From Azoarcus sp. (GTDB taxonomy: Bacteria; Pseudomonadota; Gammaproteobacteria; Burkholderiales; Rhodocyclaceae): a stretch of DNA of 43,344 nucleotides. How positions within the stretch are numbered: position 1 is the first letter of the stretch; each line of letters opens with the position of its first letter. The notes under the pieces are model-generated. The model saw only the letters and a program-made list of their open reading frames with translations, was not told the DNA's origin and did not search any database. The DNA is taken from positions 1 through 43,344 of the forward strand of contig JAIRXQ010000047.1 in NCBI GenBank assembly GCA_031268195.1, given 5' to 3'. This document shows, piece after piece, positions 14,220 to 21,342 of this stretch. The translations under genes and the position numbers were made by a program.

Positions 14220-15209
14220 ATGAAATTTTCGATTGCCTTCCATGCCGTCGCCCTTGATGTCGAGGGCGACGCGCCCGAATGGGTGCACCTGATCCCCGCC
14301 GGGGAATTCTCCGGGCGGGACGGGCGCGGCCCCTACGCGCTCGATGCCGGACAGGTCGCCGCCGCATTTGCGCGGCGCGGTATCCCGCTGGTCATCGACT
14401 ATGAACATCAAACCTATGCCGCGCCGGACAACGGCCAGCCCGCGCCCGCCGCCGGTTGGGTGACGGCGCTGGATACGCGCGAGGACGGCCTGTGGGGCCG
14501 TGTTGAATGGACACAGCCCGCCGCCGGCATGATCGCGGCGCGCGAGTACCGCTATCTCTCGCCGGTGTTCTCGCATGACGCCGAATCAGGCCGGATTACG
14601 GAGTTGCTCGGCGCGGGGCTGACCAACCAGCCCAATCTCTTTCTGACCGCGCTCAACCGGCGTGCAACCCTGTCGATCAACCGTGAAGGAGCCATGATGG
14701 AAGACATCCTGGAGCGATTGCGTTACCTCTTCAATCTGCCGACGCTCGCCGATGAGGCGGCCATCGTCGCCGAACTCGACCGCCTGCGCGCCCGGCTTGC
14801 CGCGCCGGAGATCGTCACCGCGAAAGAACGGCTCGGCGTCGCCGCCGATGCCAGGCTGCCGCCGGTCATCGATGCTCTCGCCACGCACCGTTTTGCCGAA
14901 CCCGGCGCGGAAGGCTTCGTTCCCCGCTCCGAGTATGAGCGGCTGGCCGCTGAGTTGTACAAAGTGCGCGAGGCCGAAGAAACCCGCCGCGTAGACGCCG
15001 AAGTCCAGGCGGCGCTCGCCGCCCACAAGATCGCCCCGGCGAACGTCGAATGGGCGCGAGCCGAGGCGCGCGCCGGACGGCTGGCCGGGTTCGTCGCCAG
15101 CGCCCCGGCGATTCTGGAGACGCACGCCACATCCGGCAACGGCGCGCGCCCGGATAAATCCACCCCCAATCCCTTGCTGGCCGACGCCGAGCGCCGGGCG
15201 GCGAAATGA
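14220..15209 (+). CDS. Mu gpI-like head maturation protease with scaffold
   Basis: A 329-residue protein of the Mu-like protease family. The N-terminal 150 residues carry the protease part (HLIPAGEFSGRDGRGPY, IPLVIDYEHQTYAAPDNGQP, APAAGWVTALDTREDGLWGR, YRYLSPVF, ITELLGAGLTNQPNL). The C-terminal half is charged and helical, acting as scaffold. The enzyme would cleave the scaffold during head assembly. The start ATG 14220 lacks a strong ribosome site. It follows a 118-bp gap after the Mor-like gene, where several upstream head genes are missing. Confidence 0.9.
   Translation: MKFSIAFHAVALDVEGDAPEWVHLIPAGEFSGRDGRGPYALDAGQVAAAFARRGIPLVIDYEHQTYAAPDNGQPAPAAGWVTALDTREDGLWGRVEWTQPAAGMIAAREYRYLSPVFSHDAESGRITELLGAGLTNQPNLFLTALNRRATLSINREGAMMEDILERLRYLFNLPTLADEAAIVAELDRLRARLAAPEIVTAKERLGVAADARLPPVIDALATHRFAEPGAEGFVPRSEYERLAAELYKVREAEETRRVDAEVQAALAAHKIAPANVEWARAEARAGRLAGFVASAPAILETHATSGNGARPDKSTPNPLLADAERRAAK
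14697..15209 (+). CDS. Internal-start scaffold protein (Mu gpZ-like)
   Basis: Inside the protease gene, GAAGGAG at 14685-14691 precedes paired ATGs at 14694 and 14697 in the same frame. Initiation at 14697 would give a 170-residue protein equal to the helical C-terminal half. In Mu, the scaffold gpZ is produced from within gene I in the same way. This is inferred from the ribosome site and the family precedent. Confidence 0.55.
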   Translation: MEDILERLRYLFNLPTLADEAAIVAELDRLRARLAAPEIVTAKERLGVAADARLPPVIDALATHRFAEPGAEGFVPRSEYERLAAELYKVREAEETRRVDAEVQAALAAHKIAPANVEWARAEARAGRLAGFVASAPAILETHATSGNGARPDKSTPNPLLADAERRAAK

Positions 15210-15220
15210 ACCCCCACACT

Positions 15221-15294
15221 CGAACCCCCACGCTCGCTTCGCTCGCTGCCCCCCAAGGGGGCTGCGCCGCCCTTGGGGCGGCCCGGCGGGCGGC
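15221..15294. repeat. Betaproteobacterial GC-rich intergenic repeat
   Basis: Between the protease and decoration genes is a repeat-like stretch: a Ser-codon-like CGCTCGCTTCGCTCGCTG segment, GCCCCCCAAGGGGGC, then CCGCCCTTGGGGCGG. I recall near-identical intergenic elements scattered in Burkholderiales and Rhodocyclales chromosomes. It forms two strong hairpins. It is chromosomal-type DNA inside a phage operon and may act as a transcript-processing or attenuation element. Confidence 0.6.
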
Positions 15295-15318
15295 GTGAGA
15301 TAAGCAAAAGGAATCGCC

Positions 15319-15663
15319 ATGGAAACAAAACCGCCTGTTCTCTCCGATCTGTTGCTTGCCGAGGTGCTGCCCGCCTGGTCGCGCCAGACGATTACGCTGG
15401 CCAGCGCGGCCAGCGCCGCCGTGCCTGTTGGCTCTGTGCTGACCGCCGCCGGTGTGGCGCCCGCGGCCAATGCCACGGCCACGAGCGCCGCCGTGCTCAT
15501 CGAGCCGCTCAAGGTTGGCGACACCCAGGCGCTCGTCGTCGCGCGTGGCGCGGTGGTCGATCCGGCCCGGCTCGTCTGGGCCGCCAGCGCCTCTGACGCC
15601 CAGATCGCCACAGGCCTGGCGGCGCTTGCCGCTCTCGGCATCGTGCCCAAAACCGTTATTTGA
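15319..15663 (+). CDS. Head decoration protein (lambda D-like)
   Basis: A 114-residue protein with AAGGAA before the ATG. It has an N-terminal LSDLLLAEVLPAWSR, then a beta-rich Ala/Gly/Val segment with VLIEPLKVGDTQALVVARGA and VVDPARLVW, as in the lambda D-like decoration family (HDPD). Trimers bind the expanded capsid at three-fold axes and stabilise it. It lies directly before the major capsid gene, the usual place. Confidence 0.85.
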   Translation: METKPPVLSDLLLAEVLPAWSRQTITLASAASAAVPVGSVLTAAGVAPAANATATSAAVLIEPLKVGDTQALVVARGAVVDPARLVWAASASDAQIATGLAALAALGIVPKTVI

Positions 15664-15674
15664 AGGATGTCCAG

Positions 15675-16664
15675 ATGAATATCGAAGACCTTTTCACCGT
15701 CACCGCGCTCACCGAAGCCATCAGCAAATTGCCGGTCGCGCCGGGACAATTGGGCGCGACCGGACTTTTTGCCGAACGCGGCATCCGCACGACATCTGTA
15801 GCCATCGAGGTCAGGAATGGCCGCCTGGTGCTGGTGCCGAACGCCTCGCGCAACGCTGAACCCGCGCCGGTGGCGGGCGGCGGGCGCGCCATGGCGACGC
15901 TCGCCGCCTGCCACTTGCCGGTCTCCGGCACTCTCTTGCCGGAGGATGTCCAGAACGTGCGCGCCTTCGGGCAGGAGAGCGCGGAGTCCGGGCTGGAGGC
16001 GCAGGCGGGCATCGTCAATGACAAGCTCGCCGCCCTGAAGGCCCATCTCGAAGTTACCCGTGAATGGCACCGGGTCGGCGCTCTGCGCGGCAAGGTGCTC
16101 GATGCCGACGGCAGCGTGCTCTACGACCTCTACAACGTTTTCGGCGTCACACAAAAGACCGCCTCTGTCGCTTTCACCACGGCCACGACCAATGTGCTCA
16201 AAGCTGTGCTGGATGCCAAACGCCATGCCGAAAAAAAACTCGGCGGCGTCATCCGTCGCGGCTTCAAAGCCTTTTGCGGCGACGATTTTTTCGACGCTCT
16301 GAGCGCCCACCCCAAAGTTACCGCCGCCTTCGACAACTGGCAGGCCGCGCAGGATCGCATGGCGGGCGACATGCGAGGCGGTTTTACCTTCGGCGGCGTC
16401 GAGTTCATCGAGTACGCAGGCGAAGTCAACGGCGTCGCCTTCATTCCGGCGGACAAGGCTATCGTCTTTCCGGACGCGGCGGGCGTGTTCGTCACTTACA
16501 ACGCCCCGGCCAACTACAACGAGGCGGTCAACACTGTCGGCCAGCCGTATTACGCCAAGGCCGAGGCGCGCCGGATGGGCAAGGGCTGGGACCTGGAAGC
16601 GCAGTCGAACCCGCTCACCCTGTGCCTCTATCCGGAGGCGCTGGTGGAATTGACCGCGGCCTGA
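15675..16664 (+). CDS. Major capsid protein (lambda E-like)
   Basis: A 329-residue protein starting at ATG 15675 with AAGGA 8 bp upstream; an upstream TTG at 15660 is less likely. The family features of the lambda gpE group are seen: LFTVTALTEAISKLP near the start, then FAERGIRTTSVAIEV, and later GGFTFGGVEFIEYAGEVNG, FIPADKAIVFP, NYNEAVNTVGQPYYAKA and a C-terminal EAQSNPLTLCLYPEALVEL. It forms the icosahedral shell. Combining an E-type capsid with a Mu-type protease is a mosaic seen in some transposable siphophages. Confidence 0.9.
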   Translation: MNIEDLFTVTALTEAISKLPVAPGQLGATGLFAERGIRTTSVAIEVRNGRLVLVPNASRNAEPAPVAGGGRAMATLAACHLPVSGTLLPEDVQNVRAFGQESAESGLEAQAGIVNDKLAALKAHLEVTREWHRVGALRGKVLDADGSVLYDLYNVFGVTQKTASVAFTTATTNVLKAVLDAKRHAEKKLGGVIRRGFKAFCGDDFFDALSAHPKVTAAFDNWQAAQDRMAGDMRGGFTFGGVEFIEYAGEVNGVAFIPADKAIVFPDAAGVFVTYNAPANYNEAVNTVGQPYYAKAEARRMGKGWDLEAQSNPLTLCLYPEALVELTAA

Positions 16665-16670
16665 TCCGTC

Positions 16671-17078
16671 ATGGCCTACATTCGTCTCCACGATCTCCAC
16701 GCCCAGTTTGGCGAGGAAGAAATCGACCAGATCGCCGATGTCAATAAGACCGGTACGCCCGATCCGGTTACGGTCGGGCGCGCGATCAAGAACGCCGACG
16801 CGGAGATCGACGCCGCGCTCTCCGGGCGCTACAGACTTCCCCTGTCGCCCGTGCCCCGGCTCGTGCGCCGCCTCTCCGGCGATCTGGCGCGCTGGTTTCT
16901 GTACGGCACGGCGCCGACCAAAGAAGTCGAATCGCGGGCCAAACTCGCTCGTGACCTGCTGCGCGCGCTGGCAAACGGGGAGTTGCGGCTGGAAGGGGCG
17001 CTGGCGGGGTCGTCGTTCGCACGTCTCGACAAGTCGCGCCCCCGGATGCGCTGGTCGGGCCGGGACAGGAGACGCTGA
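16671..17078 (+). CDS. Mu gp36-like protein (DUF1320), head-tail connector region
   Basis: A 135-residue protein matching Mu gp36/DUF1320: near the start FGEEEIDQIADVNKTGTPDP, then IKNADAEIDAALSGRYRLPL, PVPRLVRRLSGDLARWFLYG and a basic C-terminus. Proteins of this family are adaptor-type components between head and tail. It is separated from the capsid gene by 6 bp. Confidence 0.88.
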   Translation: MAYIRLHDLHAQFGEEEIDQIADVNKTGTPDPVTVGRAIKNADAEIDAALSGRYRLPLSPVPRLVRRLSGDLARWFLYGTAPTKEVESRAKLARDLLRALANGELRLEGALAGSSFARLDKSRPRMRWSGRDRRR

Positions 17079-17552
17079 ATGTTGCTCCAGTCCGGCCATT
17101 ACATCGTGGAGCGCCTGAAGGCCCGCTGCCCGGAGGCGGCGGGACGCGTGCTGACCACCGCCGATTTGGCCGGCGTGGCGGAAGCGGCGCAGATCGCCCC
17201 CGCGCTCCACGTCGTGCTGCTTGATTACATGCCGGCGGAGACGACGCCGGGCGGCTCAGTCCGGTGGGACGAGACCTGGTGCGTGGTGGCGCTGGTGCGC
17301 CACGCCGCCCGGCAGGATCGCGCCGCCGCCCAGGCCGCCAGCGCTTGCCCCTTGCTCAATGCCGCGGTTCGGGCACTGGCTGGATACCGTTACCGCATTG
17401 TGGGGGATGCCTGGGGAAAGCTCGCCATCGTCCCCGGCCCGCGTCCGTATCTCGACGAGGCGTTCGCCTATTTTCCGTTCGCGGTCAGGGCGGCGTGCGT
17501 CACGCAAGGCACGGGCGGCGATCTGGTCAAGGGGGCACGTCATGGCGCGTGA
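17079..17552 (+). CDS. Mu gp37-like neck or tail-terminator protein
   Basis: A 157-residue protein directly following the gp36-like gene. The pattern of an N-terminal helix (HYIVERLKARCPEA), strands (ALHVVLLDYMPAE, ETWCVVALVRHAARQD) and a final AIVPGPRPYLDEAFAYFPFA resembles the tail-terminator fold, and the position matches Mu gp37. It probably caps the tail tube and joins it to the neck. Assignment rests on order and pattern. Confidence 0.6.
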   Translation: MLLQSGHYIVERLKARCPEAAGRVLTTADLAGVAEAAQIAPALHVVLLDYMPAETTPGGSVRWDETWCVVALVRHAARQDRAAAQAASACPLLNAAVRALAGYRYRIVGDAWGKLAIVPGPRPYLDEAFAYFPFAVRAACVTQGTGGDLVKGARHGA

Positions 17553-17895
17553 AGTCGCTCTTCTCGGCCCGGATCACGCCATCCGGCGTGGCTTTCCCTG
17601 GCGCCTCACCCTGCGCCGCCTGCAACCTGGCCCGGCGCGGCGGCCCGTGGATCTGACCGGTATGAATGCCGCCTTCGAGATCTACGACACTGGCGCTCCC
17701 CGGCGGCCGCCCTGGGCGTTCGTGTGCCAGATCGCCGACCCGGCATCGGGCATTGTCCGCATCGCGCTTACCGCCGCCGAAACGGCCTCGATCCGCGCCG
17801 CCTCGGCGCGCTATCGGCTCGTTTTCACCGACAGCCTGGGCGATGCGGCCGTGTTGCTTTACGGACGGCTGGCGCTGCTGGAGCACGACAAATGA
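17542..17895 (+). CDS. Phage structural protein of unknown role (neck/tail region)
   Basis: A 117-residue product whose ATG lies 11 bp inside the previous gene. It is beta-rich: FPWRLTLRRLQPGPARRPVD, MNAAFEIYDTG, GIVRIALTAAETASIRAASA, RYRLVFTDSLGDAAVLLYGR. The layout resembles small immunoglobulin-like baseplate or tail domains. Its stop overlaps the next gene. Confidence 0.55.
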   Translation: MAREVALLGPDHAIRRGFPWRLTLRRLQPGPARRPVDLTGMNAAFEIYDTGAPRRPPWAFVCQIADPASGIVRIALTAAETASIRAASARYRLVFTDSLGDAAVLLYGRLALLEHDK

Positions 17896-18197
17896 AACAT
17901 CCTGTCATCGAAGTCATCGAAGTCGGTCTTCAGGGTCCGCCCGGCCCACCGGGGAGTGGCGACGTGCATACATGTTGGGGCGGCATCGCGGGCGACATCG
18001 CGGCCCAGACCGATCTGACGGCGCGCATCAATGACTTGATCGCTATTGCGCTCAATAACTGGGGCGGAGGGGAACCCGAGCCGCCGGCCAGTCTTTACAT
18101 GCCGCCGTCCTTTGACGCGGCAGACGCCGAATTCGGCCCGGCAGGCTACACGCCGCCGATGTTCTTCAACACAAACGCAATATTTGGAGAAACGTGA
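17892..18197 (+). CDS. Short collagen-motif tail protein
   Basis: A 101-residue product with one collagen-like stretch (LQGPPGPPGSG) near the N-terminus, a helical centre and a Pro-rich end (PPASLYMPPSFDAADAEFGP). GPP triplets are common in tail-fibre-type proteins, where they drive trimerisation. The ATG overlaps the previous stop. Confidence 0.55.
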   Translation: MKHPVIEVIEVGLQGPPGPPGSGDVHTCWGGIAGDIAAQTDLTARINDLIAIALNNWGGGEPEPPASLYMPPSFDAADAEFGPAGYTPPMFFNTNAIFGET

Positions 18198-18198
18198 A

Positions 18199-19152
18199 AT
18201 GGAACCACGGATTTACATGAGCAGCGACGATGACGCTCCCTCATTGGGGAGCAGCGCCGGCAGCCTCATTGCCGTGTTGGACGCCTGCCTCATCGACGGT
18301 TTTGGTGATCTGCCGGGCGCAGGGTGGGGGAAAACCTTTGTGGGTGAAAACGACGCAGCATATCGCGCTCCCAACGGGCTGCGACACTACCTGCACGTCG
18401 TCGATACTGCGGGGACATACGCAACGGTTAACGGCTACAAGACATTTTCGGAAGGCGTGGGCGGCGCATTGTTTGCGACAGCCGGAACGGTTTTCTGGGG
18501 GAAATGTGCCGACGCAGTCGCCCCGGGCAGGCAGTGGATCGTGGCGGCGGACGATAAACGGTTTTTGATTTTTGTTGTCCCGACGGCCGCGATCAATGTC
18601 GGGTTTCGCGCGGTGGGCGGGTTCGGAGAACTGGCTGCGCATCACCCTGACGACACGAACGCCAGTTTTCTGCTCGGCGGCGCTGCCGCTGCCGCTGTGT
18701 TGGCGACCGAGGATGCCGCGCTGAATTTCAATAGCGGGGTGATTTTTGGGTCAGGGCAACAAGCGGCGCATATGCCGGGGCTGTATGGGACCGCGAGCGC
18801 ACCGGGCAAGTATGCGTGCAGCCTGAACGGGCTGCTTTATCACACCTATTCCAGCGGCAATATCCTGACGCTGGATGCCCTGGACATGCCTGCCGATTAC
18901 GTTTGGAGTTCCAGGATTCTCATGCGTAATTCAGCGGTTGCATTGTCCAGTAGCGCTAATACAGCGGATACCTTCAACAACATCCTCATGACCCGCCCGC
19001 GCGGCTACATTCCGGGATTGCTCGTGCCGATGATGGAGATGCTGCCATCGTTGTTCCCGTTCTGGACGAGCCTCGGCAACGGGCAATACGTGATCCCGAT
19101 CAGCTCGCGCCGCGCCTATGTGCTCGATACCGGCGAATGGGAATATCAGTGA
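18199..19152 (+). CDS. Phage virion structural protein
   Basis: A 317-residue product starting at ATG 18199 with GGAGA upstream. It is Gly/Ala/Thr/Phe rich, mostly strands (HYLHVVDTAGTYATVNGYK, GTVFWGKCADAV, RQWIVAADDKRFLIFVVP, YVIPISSRRAYVLDTGEWEY). The same overall type (N-terminal window of aromatic and Gly residues, C-terminal short strand) occurs in the products at 25113 and 25966. It is probably a surface or tail-associated protein. I cannot name the family. Confidence 0.6.
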   Translation: MEPRIYMSSDDDAPSLGSSAGSLIAVLDACLIDGFGDLPGAGWGKTFVGENDAAYRAPNGLRHYLHVVDTAGTYATVNGYKTFSEGVGGALFATAGTVFWGKCADAVAPGRQWIVAADDKRFLIFVVPTAAINVGFRAVGGFGELAAHHPDDTNASFLLGGAAAAAVLATEDAALNFNSGVIFGSGQQAAHMPGLYGTASAPGKYACSLNGLLYHTYSSGNILTLDALDMPADYVWSSRILMRNSAVALSSSANTADTFNNILMTRPRGYIPGLLVPMMEMLPSLFPFWTSLGNGQYVIPISSRRAYVLDTGEWEYQ

Positions 19153-19505
19153 TGATTTCCGTCGTCGACTCCCCCAGTCTGAGCCGCGAGACCTTCCCGC
19201 CGCCGCCGGAGTTTTTCCCCTCGCCCGATTGGACGGGACTGTTGTTCGTCGATTCTCCTGCACGGGTCGGCGTGCGGGGCTATCGGGGCAAAGGTTGTAT
19301 TTATGGCGTGACCGCGCCGGGGGTGTTGGTGCGCTGCTACGGCTACGTCTCGGGCGAGCTCATGGAGCAAGTGATGAGCGATGCCGAGGGGCGTTACCGC
19401 ATCGGCAACCTCGTCCCTGGACGCCCCTACGACCTGCGTTATGGACACATCGTGGGCAATAACGACGTCGTGCACACCGGCGTGGCGGCGGGGGTGTGGG
19501 CATGA
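19152..19505 (+). CDS. Phage protein with carboxypeptidase-regulatory-like beta domain
   Basis: A 117-residue product; ATG 19152 overlaps the previous stop (TGATG). Residues 45-105 (VLVRCYGYVSGELMEQVMSD, AEGRYRIGNLVPGRPYDLRY) fit a small transthyretin-like or carboxypeptidase-regulatory-like beta sandwich, common on phage surfaces. Role probably decorative or receptor-related. Confidence 0.55.
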   Translation: MISVVDSPSLSRETFPPPPEFFPSPDWTGLLFVDSPARVGVRGYRGKGCIYGVTAPGVLVRCYGYVSGELMEQVMSDAEGRYRIGNLVPGRPYDLRYGHIVGNNDVVHTGVAAGVWA

Positions 19506-19720
19506 ACGTCACCGTCCTTTTTCTGAAACCCCACATCCATGGCGGCGTGATGTATCCGGCGGGCGTGAGGATCGCGCTGCCGGAGGCCGATGCCGCCTGG
19601 ATCGTCCGGGCGGGCGTGGGGAATGTCCTTATGAATGGCGAGGATTGCGCTCGCCCCGTTTCCAACCCGGCGCGGCCTTCGTCGGCACGCCGAACCAGGA
19701 GAAGTCAACAAAATGGCTGA
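19502..19720 (+). CDS. Small phage protein before the tail tube gene
   Basis: A 72-residue product starting in the preceding stop. It contains FLKPHIHGGVMYPAGVRIAL and PEADAAWIVRAGVGNVL, followed by a basic Arg/Ser tail. Similar short proteins (HIHGG plus Ala-rich helix) lie before tail tube genes in related phages. Its end overlaps the tail tube start. Confidence 0.55.
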   Translation: MNVTVLFLKPHIHGGVMYPAGVRIALPEADAAWIVRAGVGNVLMNGEDCARPVSNPARPSSARRTRRSQQNG

Positions 19721-20462
19721 CGACAACAAGCTTTTTTCCTTCCAGGGCTATGTGTACCTGGGCGATCTTTCCGGGCGAAAAATCGCCAACCCGTTCTGGG
19801 TGGGCGATGCCACGATGAATATTGCGCTGGAGACCGAATCGGTGGAGCACACCGAATCGTTTTCGGGGCAACGCCTGCCTTACGGGCGGCTGACCACGAA
19901 GAAGAGCGCCACGGCGACGCTGACGCTTTTCGAGGCGCGGGCCGAAAATCTGGCGCTGGCGCTCTATGGCAACAAGGTGACGGTGACGGCGGGCACGGTC
20001 ACGGGGGAGGCGTTGCCCACCGCGGCCGCGGGCGATCTGTTCGCGCTGGATCACGCGCTCGTCTCCGCGCTGACGATCTCGGATTCTGCATCGGACACGC
20101 TGGCCGAGGGCGAGGATTTTTCCATCGAGAACGCCGCCGGCGGTCTCGTCAAGATACTGAACGTCACCGGCTTCACCCAGCCCTTCAAGGCCGCCTACAG
20201 CCATGCCACCGTCGATAGCACCGGGCTGTTTACCGTCACCCCGCCGGAACGCTTCGTGAAAATGGTAGGCGTCAATACCCTGGACAACACCCCGGTCATC
20301 GTCGATCTCTACCGCGTGCGGTTCGACCCGGCCAGCGAGTTGTCGCTGCACAACGAGGAGTTCGGCAGCTTCGAGTTGTCCGGTGCTCTGCTGGCGGTGG
20401 CCGGGCTGATGAACAGCCCGCTGGGCGGATTCGGCAGCATCACGCTGGGCAACAACGGTTAA
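19713..20462 (+). CDS. Major tail tube protein (siphovirus type)
   Basis: A 249-residue protein; ATG 19713 has AGGAG upstream. It is strand-rich, with FQGYVYLGDLSGRKIANPFW at the start, then GRLTTKKSATATLTLFEARA, FVKMVGVNTLDNTPVIVDLY and a C-terminal EEFGSFELSGALLAVAGLMN typical of tail tube proteins. No sheath gene is nearby, and chaperone and tape measure genes follow, so a non-contractile tail is expected. Confidence 0.8.
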   Translation: MADDNKLFSFQGYVYLGDLSGRKIANPFWVGDATMNIALETESVEHTESFSGQRLPYGRLTTKKSATATLTLFEARAENLALALYGNKVTVTAGTVTGEALPTAAAGDLFALDHALVSALTISDSASDTLAEGEDFSIENAAGGLVKILNVTGFTQPFKAAYSHATVDSTGLFTVTPPERFVKMVGVNTLDNTPVIVDLYRVRFDPASELSLHNEEFGSFELSGALLAVAGLMNSPLGGFGSITLGNNG

Positions 20463-20473
20463 GGGGGCGGGTC

Positions 20474-20998
20474 ATGGCAAGAAAAACAGGATTGGGCGGG
20501 GAAGTTCCCCAGCGGGCGCTGCCGACGGCCGGGGGCGATGTCTCCCCCGGCGGCGGGACGGATGGCGATCTCGATGTCCTCGTCGCCAGCCAGTCCATCC
20601 CTATCCGGGGCGAAACCGTCGTCGTGCGGGAATTGAGCTTCGGCGAGCAACTGGCGCACTACACTCCGCTTGCCGCGCTGGCGGATGCCCTGAAACCGGT
20701 TTTTCACGCCCCGGAGGAGGAACGGCTGACTTTGATCCTGGATGCGATCGCCGCGCATCAGGAAGCCATTCTGCCGCTGGCGGCGCTGGTCGCCGGCAAG
20801 ACGGTCGAATGGCTGAAAGACTTGTCGGGCGCGGAAGGCGAGGCACTGCTCCTGGCCTTCTGGGGGGCGAACCAGGATTTTTTCGTGCGCCGCATCCAGC
20901 GCCCGGAGGTCGTGGCGCTCGCGCTCGCCCTCGCGCGCCGGGATGGGGCGAAATCTTCGCCGTCCTCATCGACCACGGACACGCCAGGAGCGAGCTGA
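20474..20998 (+). CDS. Tail assembly chaperone (gpG-like)
   Basis: A 174-residue product starting after a GGGCGGGTC leader. It contains RELSFGEQLAHYTPLAALAD, EEERLTLILDAIAAHQEAIL, FWGANQDFFVRRI. Position between tail tube and tape measure and the helical content match tail assembly chaperones (DUF6631-like). The final 16 residues (GAKSSPSSSTTDTPGAS) are low complexity, while the -1 frame in the same DNA reads WGEIFAVLIDHGHARSELMD and continues into the next gene, so a gpG/gpGT type frameshift is possible. Confidence 0.7.
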   Translation: MARKTGLGGEVPQRALPTAGGDVSPGGGTDGDLDVLVASQSIPIRGETVVVRELSFGEQLAHYTPLAALADALKPVFHAPEEERLTLILDAIAAHQEAILPLAALVAGKTVEWLKDLSGAEGEALLLAFWGANQDFFVRRIQRPEVVALALALARRDGAKSSPSSSTTDTPGAS

Positions 20999-21153
20999 TG
21001 GACTACACCCCCCGCCAGTTGAACCTCTTTTACCGCGAAGCGCGTGCCATCGAAGCGTCGCGCGTCGCGGACGCCATCATGGCGGCCAATGCGGGATTCA
21101 ACGGCGGGAAAACGGCGCAGCAACTGCTGCGGGCGCTGCGGGGCGGAAAATGA
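20998..21153 (+). CDS. Second chaperone reading frame (gpT-like extension)
   Basis: A short frame with ATG 20998 overlapping the previous stop gives 51 residues (MDYTPRQLNLFYREARAIEA, RVADAIMAANAGFNGGKTAQ). The frame stays open upstream and reads convincing protein sequence from about 20938 (WGEIFAVLIDHGHARSEL). It is therefore likely the C-terminal domain of a longer product made by -1 frameshifting, or a separately started small chaperone. No classic heptamer slip site is obvious. Confidence 0.55.
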   Translation: MDYTPRQLNLFYREARAIEASRVADAIMAANAGFNGGKTAQQLLRALRGGK

Positions 21154-21160
21154 GATCGGG

Positions 21161-21319
21161 TCAGTTGAACAGCCAGTCGAACGCGGCGTACAGGCCGCGT
21201 AGGATGACGACGGCCACGACCAGCGCCGCCGCCCACGCCAGAAAACCGAAGCCGAACACGCCTGCGCCCGCCAGCATGAGCAAGATGGACAAGAGGCCCG
21301 CCTTCGTTTCCAGCATCAT
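21161..21319 (-). CDS. Small two-helix membrane protein, opposite strand inside the tail operon
   Basis: A 52-residue minus-strand product with a good ribosome site (GAGGAGACGTCG) before paired ATGs at 21319 and 21316. It reads MMLETKAGLLSILLMLAGAG, then VFGFGFLAWAAALVVAVVIL and RGLYAAFDWLFN. The two hydrophobic segments suit a small inner-membrane protein. It fills the whole gap between the chaperone and tape measure genes but runs against them, so it must be expressed from its own promoter, plausibly in the lysogen. Possible roles are superinfection exclusion or a holin-like or toxin-like peptide; none is shown. Confidence 0.6.
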   Translation of the reverse strand: MMLETKAGLLSILLMLAGAGVFGFGFLAWAAALVVAVVILRGLYAAFDWLFN

Positions 21320-21342
21320 CGACGTCTCCTCGAGGAATCAAC

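Noticed and set aside
13215-14576. Minus-strand open frame of 453 residues
   Set aside because: Antisense to gp16-like, Mor-like and protease genes; composition typical of GC-rich shadow frames.
14586-17210. Very long minus-strand open frame (874 residues) over the head genes
   Set aside because: It is antisense to the protease, decoration, capsid and gp36-like genes, has repetitive Arg/Gly/Ala composition and no ribosome site. It is an artefact of high GC.
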